A stretch of DNA of 64,000 nt, from NCBI RefSeq assembly GCF_001439915.1, contig NZ_LMBW01000001.1, forward strand, positions 249,239 to 313,238, written 5' to 3'. Within the stretch, counting starts at the first letter, position 1; every line of letters starts with the position of its first letter. Below are positions 60,177 through 64,000 of the stretch, piece by piece. The position numbers were made by a program, and so were the translations under genes. Below the pieces are notes generated by a model. That model saw only the letters and a list, made by a program, of their open reading frames with translations. It made no database searches and was not told the origin of the DNA. Source of the DNA: Fredinandcohnia humi. Its GTDB lineage: Bacteria > Bacillota > Bacilli > Bacillales > Bacillaceae_L.

Positions 60177-60686
60177 ATGTTCCCTTTTCAATCGCTCTTT
60201 CCAGTTAAGGAAATCATGCAACAGTGGATGAAACATTCAGGAGAATCTTCGAGCATTGAAAAATTTGTTCAAGAGTCCATCTCGAAATCAATGTCAACTT
60301 CCTTAGATTATATGCAAAATAATGCTTCTGTGTTAAATCAGGCCATTCATGGGTATCAGGTGAGTCAAGAGGGAGAGGTTTTTGTAGGCGATCAAACGAA
60401 ACCGAGTGAGCTAACTCCAACGATTTTTGATTCTCATGATCACGTGTATGTGAAGTTTCGAATGAAGGATCCTTCAAAATTAACAAACATAAAAATTTTT
60501 CATACATCAAACCAAATCATTATTGAGGGGTATCCGAATAAGGATAGTTATCATATGTTCGCCTTGCCGGAGCTTGTTAAGAAAAAAGGATCTTCTACGA
60601 GCTATAAAGATGAATTTCTTCAAATCAAACTGCCCAAGGCAACTGATATGCAGTATACAGAAATAGACGTCCCGCCAATGGAGTGA
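60177..60686 (+). CDS. Alpha-crystallin (Hsp20)-fold spore protein, divergent
   Basis: A 169-residue protein. The N-terminal half is helical (IEKFVQESISKSMSTSLDYM); the second half is an Hsp20-like beta sandwich (HVYVKFRMKDPSKLTNIKIF, IIIEGYP, SYKDEFLQIKLPK). The usual chaperone C-terminal I-x-I motif is absent. ATG 60177 follows AAAGGAGG. It is co-directional and tightly packed with the GerP-like genes. Confidence 0.7.
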   Translation: MFPFQSLFPVKEIMQQWMKHSGESSSIEKFVQESISKSMSTSLDYMQNNASVLNQAIHGYQVSQEGEVFVGDQTKPSELTPTIFDSHDHVYVKFRMKDPSKLTNIKIFHTSNQIIIEGYPNKDSYHMFALPELVKKKGSSTSYKDEFLQIKLPKATDMQYTEIDVPPME

Positions 60687-60702
60687 AAGGGCGTCTTTTT
60701 TT
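60665..60702 (+). terminator. Terminator overlapping the end of the first Hsp20-fold gene
   Basis: AGACG-t-CCC pairs with GGGCGTCT (one bulge), followed by seven T residues. It would separate the 60831 gene. Confidence 0.65.
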
Positions 60703-60830
60703 AGATGAACACAAGACATGACGATGCTGGTACAAAATCAGAGGAATGAAACGTCAATCGTACAATATGATTAATAGTAGAAGACAGTAGCTGTTTTTGC
60801 TTGTCATGTGGAAAACGGGAGGGAAGCATC

Positions 60831-61304
60831 GTGGATTTTGAAAAGCTTAAGCAGTGGATGGAAGTTGCCCAGAAATATCAAGCGGGTGATTTCTGGAATC
60901 ACGTGTTTGATAAAGAAACCGCAAAGAAATTTATGCAGGACATGAAGTCAGAAGAAAATGTAGAACAAGCAAGACGAACCACTGAATCAGTTGAATTTCC
61001 TCCAGTAGATATCTTCGTGCTAGACACTCAAATTGTCATTTTAATCGAAATCCCCGGTATCGACAAACGTGATATCCAACTAAAAGTCAGTGGAGTAAAT
61101 TTGACAATTAAAGGGATTTCTCGATTGCCATTCAAACCGGATACCACTTTAAAAAATGAGCGTGTGTATGGAGAATTCGAGCGTGCAATTGAGCTTCCGG
61201 AACCGACCGACGGAAATCCGATAAGAGCCAGATATAACTATGGCCTCCTTGTTATTACCTATCATCGAAAAATCGAGCCAGAGGAGATTGTCATTATCGA
61301 ATAG
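60831..61304 (+). CDS. Hsp20/alpha-crystallin family protein (CotM/CotP-like)
   Basis: A 157-residue small heat-shock fold. The N-terminal helix region reads FEKLKQWMEVAQKYQ. The crystallin domain runs from FPPVDIFVLDTQIVILIEIP to RYNYGLLVITYHRK and includes the block GEFERAIELPEP. It is close in type to the spore coat proteins CotM/CotP. GTG 60831 follows GGGAGGGA; an upstream in-frame TTG at 60801 lacks a site. Confidence 0.8.
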   Translation: MDFEKLKQWMEVAQKYQAGDFWNHVFDKETAKKFMQDMKSEENVEQARRTTESVEFPPVDIFVLDTQIVILIEIPGIDKRDIQLKVSGVNLTIKGISRLPFKPDTTLKNERVYGEFERAIELPEPTDGNPIRARYNYGLLVITYHRKIEPEEIVIIE

Positions 61305-61357
61305 CTCTCTTATCAAAAATAAGATTAAACCAATAGATGGAAAAATGGTGGAGTGTG

Positions 61358-62116
61358 GTGATTCAAAAGATGTCCATAAAAAGAAAATTTCATAAGCATG
61401 ACGATCAGGAGGCTTTAGAAAAGAGGATTGCAAAGCTTGAAATCGAGTTTAAGAGAGTCAATACTCTTGAAGTGACAATGAAGCGATTCTTGAAAATGGA
61501 AAATCACTTTCTGTCCATTTCCACCATGAATGCACTAGAAGCATCGACATCTAAGGGGAAGAGGAAACCACAGGAATCGAAACTTAACAAAACTGATGAT
61601 TTCGAAGCTAGAATCATTGCCACTGTTGAAAAAAGATTGAGAACACAGTGGTTTGACGAATTGGACAAACTTAAGAAACAGATACATCTACTAACCAATA
61701 ACATAAATAGCATAAAAAAGCATTTTCTTCAGTGGGAGTCTGAAAACAAATGTTTTATTGAAGAAATTAGCGAACTAAAGAAAGTGGTAGACACTCTAAA
61801 AAGAGGAAACGAGCAGCCAATTATTTATCATGATATAAAGGTAGAACGAATATTAATTGACAAATATGAACTAAATAATAATATTGCCCAACTTGGAGTA
61901 AGGGATTTAAGCGGAAGCTTAAACGTTGGGGCTACATATGGAACGGGAATTATTCCGTCAGACTTAGCAGAGGATTTCTTATCGACAATGAATGAATTCA
62001 AAAAAGAACAAAACAACGATATAAAAAAAGAGGAACAGACGGACACAATTGAAAAACAAAACGAGAGGACTCAAACGGACACCGATGAGGAAGGAACTGA
62101 TATTCCTATAGAATAG
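61358..62116 (+). CDS. GerPC-like coiled-coil spore protein (divergent)
   Basis: About 252 residues. Coiled coil in the first 140 residues (EALEKRIAKLEIEFKRVNTL; LDKLKKQIHLLTNNINSIKK). Then comes the segment IKVERILIDKYELNNNIAQL and LGVRDLSGSLNVGATYGTG, which parallels the GerPC core YKFDQLKVETLEGTLNIGLN. The tail is very acidic and Thr-rich. The start is uncertain: GTG 61358 after GGTGGAG, ATG 61337 without a site, or ATG 61370. It ends the second GerP-like cluster. Confidence 0.6.
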   Translation: MIQKMSIKRKFHKHDDQEALEKRIAKLEIEFKRVNTLEVTMKRFLKMENHFLSISTMNALEASTSKGKRKPQESKLNKTDDFEARIIATVEKRLRTQWFDELDKLKKQIHLLTNNINSIKKHFLQWESENKCFIEEISELKKVVDTLKRGNEQPIIYHDIKVERILIDKYELNNNIAQLGVRDLSGSLNVGATYGTGIIPSDLAEDFLSTMNEFKKEQNNDIKKEEQTDTIEKQNERTQTDTDEEGTDIPIE

Positions 62117-62147
62117 GGAGCAGAGGATTAGGTCCCTGTTACAAAAG

Positions 62148-62192
62148 AAAAAGCCATGAGACAACTCTCGTTTGGACTCATGGCTTTTTACA
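62148..62192 (+). terminator. Terminator of the second GerP-like cluster
   Basis: AAAAAGCCATGAG (62148-62160) / CTCATGGCTTTTT (62177-62189), perfect 13-base stem. Confidence 0.88.
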
Positions 62193-62387
62193 TCTCTCCT
62201 TCTGTGAAAAATTAATAATTTATATGCATCTAGTTTTAAGAAACTAGGATGATAATAAGTTTTATTCTATGATTTTTACAAGAGATGAAGGGCTAGATTA
62301 AAAGAAAAATAGATTTTGAAAAAATTTTTTTCTGTATTTTTCGACATGAAATTATGCTATCTTTAAGGATAGATACATACTTCATGA

Positions 62388-63848
62388 GTGAAAAAAAGAG
62401 TGGTGAATCTCGTATTGAGAACCTATAGCTTTGTATATAAACAGTTGAAAGATATCATTGAATTAATAGAGCAACACAAACTTACTGCCGAAAAATATAA
62501 AACTATTGAAGCTTTCTATGAAAAAAAGGCTGAGGAAAAAGTGGCATGCTTAGCGTATTTTGACGCAGAAACTGGCTTGCCGAATCGACTGCATTTTACA
62601 AATCAAGTAGAGGATTATGTTCAGCGGTTTTCAAAGATAAGGAAGCACCGTAAATTAGCTGTGTTATTTATCGATCTTGACCGATTTAAAATGATTAATG
62701 ATACGGTTGGGCATTATGCGGGGGATATTATTCTCAAGCAGCTTGCAAAACGAATTCAAGGACTGCTTCCCAAAAAAAGTTTTCTTGCAAGATTTAGCGG
62801 CGACAAATTTACGATTCTGATAACCGAGGATGTTGACGTCGAAAAGATTGCTGACATTGGACAGACACTTTTGCATATAATAGCCAAACCTATTATGTAT
62901 GAAGCACGTGAATTCTTTTTAACCGGAAGTATTGGAGTTAGTTTTTATCCAAATGACGGGATTACCACAGAGTTATTATTTAAACATGCCGATACCGCTA
63001 TGAACCTTGCAAAACAGCAGGGTGGTAATAAAATGAAATTCTACTCAACAGAAATGAATCAACAGGTATTGTATAAGTTAGAGCTTGAAGGCTATTTGCG
63101 AAGGGCACTTGAAAAGAACGAATTTCATTTATGCTATCAACCGCTTATTGATTTAGCCTCCGGAGAAGTCTATGGCAGCGAAGCTTTAATAAGATGGGAG
63201 CACCCAAAGCTTGGACTCGTATCACCTGGAGAATTCATACCTCTTGCAGAGGAAACTGGACTCATCCATGAGATTGGTAAATGGGTCTTGAAAAAGGCTT
63301 GTCAGGAGAATAAGAAATGGCATGATTTGGGATATGATTATTTAGCAATTTCTGTGAATGTATCGGCTAACCAATTTCAGCAAATGAGCTTTATTGAAGT
63401 GGTGAAGGAAGCTTTGGAAGAAACAGGACTACCTCCGCAATATTTAACACTCGAGCTTACTGAAGGTGTGATGCTACGAAACATTACCCATAGTGTTATT
63501 GTCATGAAGGAGCTTCAAAAGCTCGGGGTAAAGGTATCCATTGATGATTTCGGGACAGGATATTCATCATTAAGTTATCTAAAGGATTTGCCAATCAATA
63601 CCTTAAAAATCGATCGAACTTTTATCAATAATCTTAAAGTAAATTCCACTGATATCGCGATTGTGAAGGCAATCATTACGATGGGGCATGGACTTTCTGT
63701 GAAGGTGGTTGCTGAGGGTGTTGAAACCGATGAGCAAATTGCATTACTAAAGGAACTTCAATGCCACTATGCTCAAGGCTTCTATATTGATCGTCCAATG
63801 AAAAGTGAAGCGTTTGAAAAAGGATTAGCAAAGCTTAAAGCGCTGTAA
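62388..63848 (+). CDS. GGDEF-EAL protein with degenerate GGDEF; probable c-di-GMP phosphodiesterase
   Basis: A 486-residue cytoplasmic protein. A short helical N-terminus precedes the GGDEF domain (FDAETGLPNRLHF near residue 58, VLFIDLDRFKMINDTVGH near 93), whose active-site motif reads RFSGDKF instead of RFGGDEF (about residue 141). The EAL domain keeps the signature EALIRW (about 265), SVNVSANQF, LELTEG, IDDFGTGYSSLSYL, KIDRTFI and VAEGVET. The cyclase half is therefore likely inactive or regulatory and the EAL half active. GTG 62388 is a weak start with AAGGAT some 19 bases upstream, so the true start is uncertain. Confidence 0.88.
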   Translation: MKKRVVNLVLRTYSFVYKQLKDIIELIEQHKLTAEKYKTIEAFYEKKAEEKVACLAYFDAETGLPNRLHFTNQVEDYVQRFSKIRKHRKLAVLFIDLDRFKMINDTVGHYAGDIILKQLAKRIQGLLPKKSFLARFSGDKFTILITEDVDVEKIADIGQTLLHIIAKPIMYEAREFFLTGSIGVSFYPNDGITTELLFKHADTAMNLAKQQGGNKMKFYSTEMNQQVLYKLELEGYLRRALEKNEFHLCYQPLIDLASGEVYGSEALIRWEHPKLGLVSPGEFIPLAEETGLIHEIGKWVLKKACQENKKWHDLGYDYLAISVNVSANQFQQMSFIEVVKEALEETGLPPQYLTLELTEGVMLRNITHSVIVMKELQKLGVKVSIDDFGTGYSSLSYLKDLPINTLKIDRTFINNLKVNSTDIAIVKAIITMGHGLSVKVVAEGVETDEQIALLKELQCHYAQGFYIDRPMKSEAFEKGLAKLKAL

Positions 63849-63852
63849 GTAG

Positions 63853-63887
63853 AGGGGATGTTCATGTGCGAACATCCCCCTGTTTTT
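63853..63887 (+). terminator. Terminator after the GGDEF-EAL gene
   Basis: GGGGATGTTC / GAACATCCCC with a six-base loop and a T tract. Confidence 0.85.
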
Positions 63888-63889
63888 AA

Positions 63890-64000
63890 TGTCTAGCTCC
63901 AGGCGCCATCGGCTCTAGGGTCTAGCCAATCGCTTCGGAAGGTAAAATGCACCTTCTGTCAGCGCTCGTCTTATGCTTGTCGCCTCTGCCAGGACGGCAA
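63890..64000 (+). repeat. Family 2 intergenic repeat, cut by the window end
   Basis: Begins TGTCTAGCTCCAGGCGCC like the other copies, continues with AGCCAATCGCTTCGGAAGG, and shows a GCCAGGACGGC hairpin with an AGGA loop. Confidence 0.8.

Noticed and set aside
1-64000. Mobile genetic element, prophage, or defence system
   Set aside because: No transposase, integrase, phage structural, restriction-modification, toxin-antitoxin or reverse-transcriptase gene can be recognised. AddAB and SbcCD are housekeeping repair enzymes here.

Overview
The window is chromosomal DNA of an endospore-forming Bacillaceae (Bacillus/Neobacillus-like). Evidence is the low-GC background, strong Shine-Dalgarno sites, spore genes (gerP operon, Spo0E-like phosphatase, alpha-crystallin-type coat proteins), comK, and gene order that from memory follows the B. 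subtilis yhfN / comK-yhjD-yhjE-sipV / addB-addA-sbcD-sbcC-gerPF..A-yisI-yisL backbone. Blocks absent from that backbone are spliced in: the glyoxylate shunt, a SARP-regulated uptake/acyl-CoA cluster, a high-GC two-gene island, a glycerol-phosphate-type uptake unit, and a B12-riboswitch-controlled ribonucleotide reductase.

Layout. 1-5.5 kb: gene tail, M48 protease, aceB-aceA, IDEAL protein. 5.8-10.7 kb: comK, yhjD, YuxL-like S9 peptidase, yhjE, signal peptidase I. 10.8-23.9 kb: a MalT/SARP-type ATPase regulator, a complete LivKGFHM-type ABC transporter, a 59-aa protein, a KAS III-like enzyme, an alpha/beta hydrolase, an SDR and an acyl-CoA ligase. Two promoters here (before livK and before the ligase) carry the same TGTAACT-N4-TGTAACT direct repeat, 9 bp from a -10 box. 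This is the geometry of SARP operators and suggests a single regulon. 24.4-28.6 kb: GC-rich island with a GH3 glycosidase and a beta-helix lipoprotein, entered through a low-GC signal peptide and a duplicated start region. 30.4-37.4 kb: UgpBAE-like importer without ATPase, TIM-barrel enzyme, HAD phosphatase, MgtC and a GlpP-type antiterminator, with three look-alike terminator/antiterminator leaders. 37.9-42.4 kb: cobalamin riboswitch, nrdE, nrdF, flavodoxin. 42.6-54.5 kb: addBA and sbcDC. 54.5-58.9 kb: gerPF-A (reverse), DUF418, Spo0E-like, yisL. 59.0-62.1 kb: DUF5661 and a second GerP-like/Hsp20-like spore cluster behind a sigma-K-like promoter. 62.4-63.8 kb: a GGDEF-EAL protein with a degenerate GGDEF motif.

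Two families of dispersed, highly structured intergenic repeats run through the window. Family 1 (five full copies and one fragment) begins at or within a few bases of the stop codon of one gene and usually ends close to the Shine-Dalgarno of the next, always in the direction of transcription. Family 2 (four copies) carries tandem hairpins with AGGA loops. The long copies of family 1 share a hairpin module with family 2.

No rRNA, tRNA, CRISPR array, transposase or phage gene was seen.
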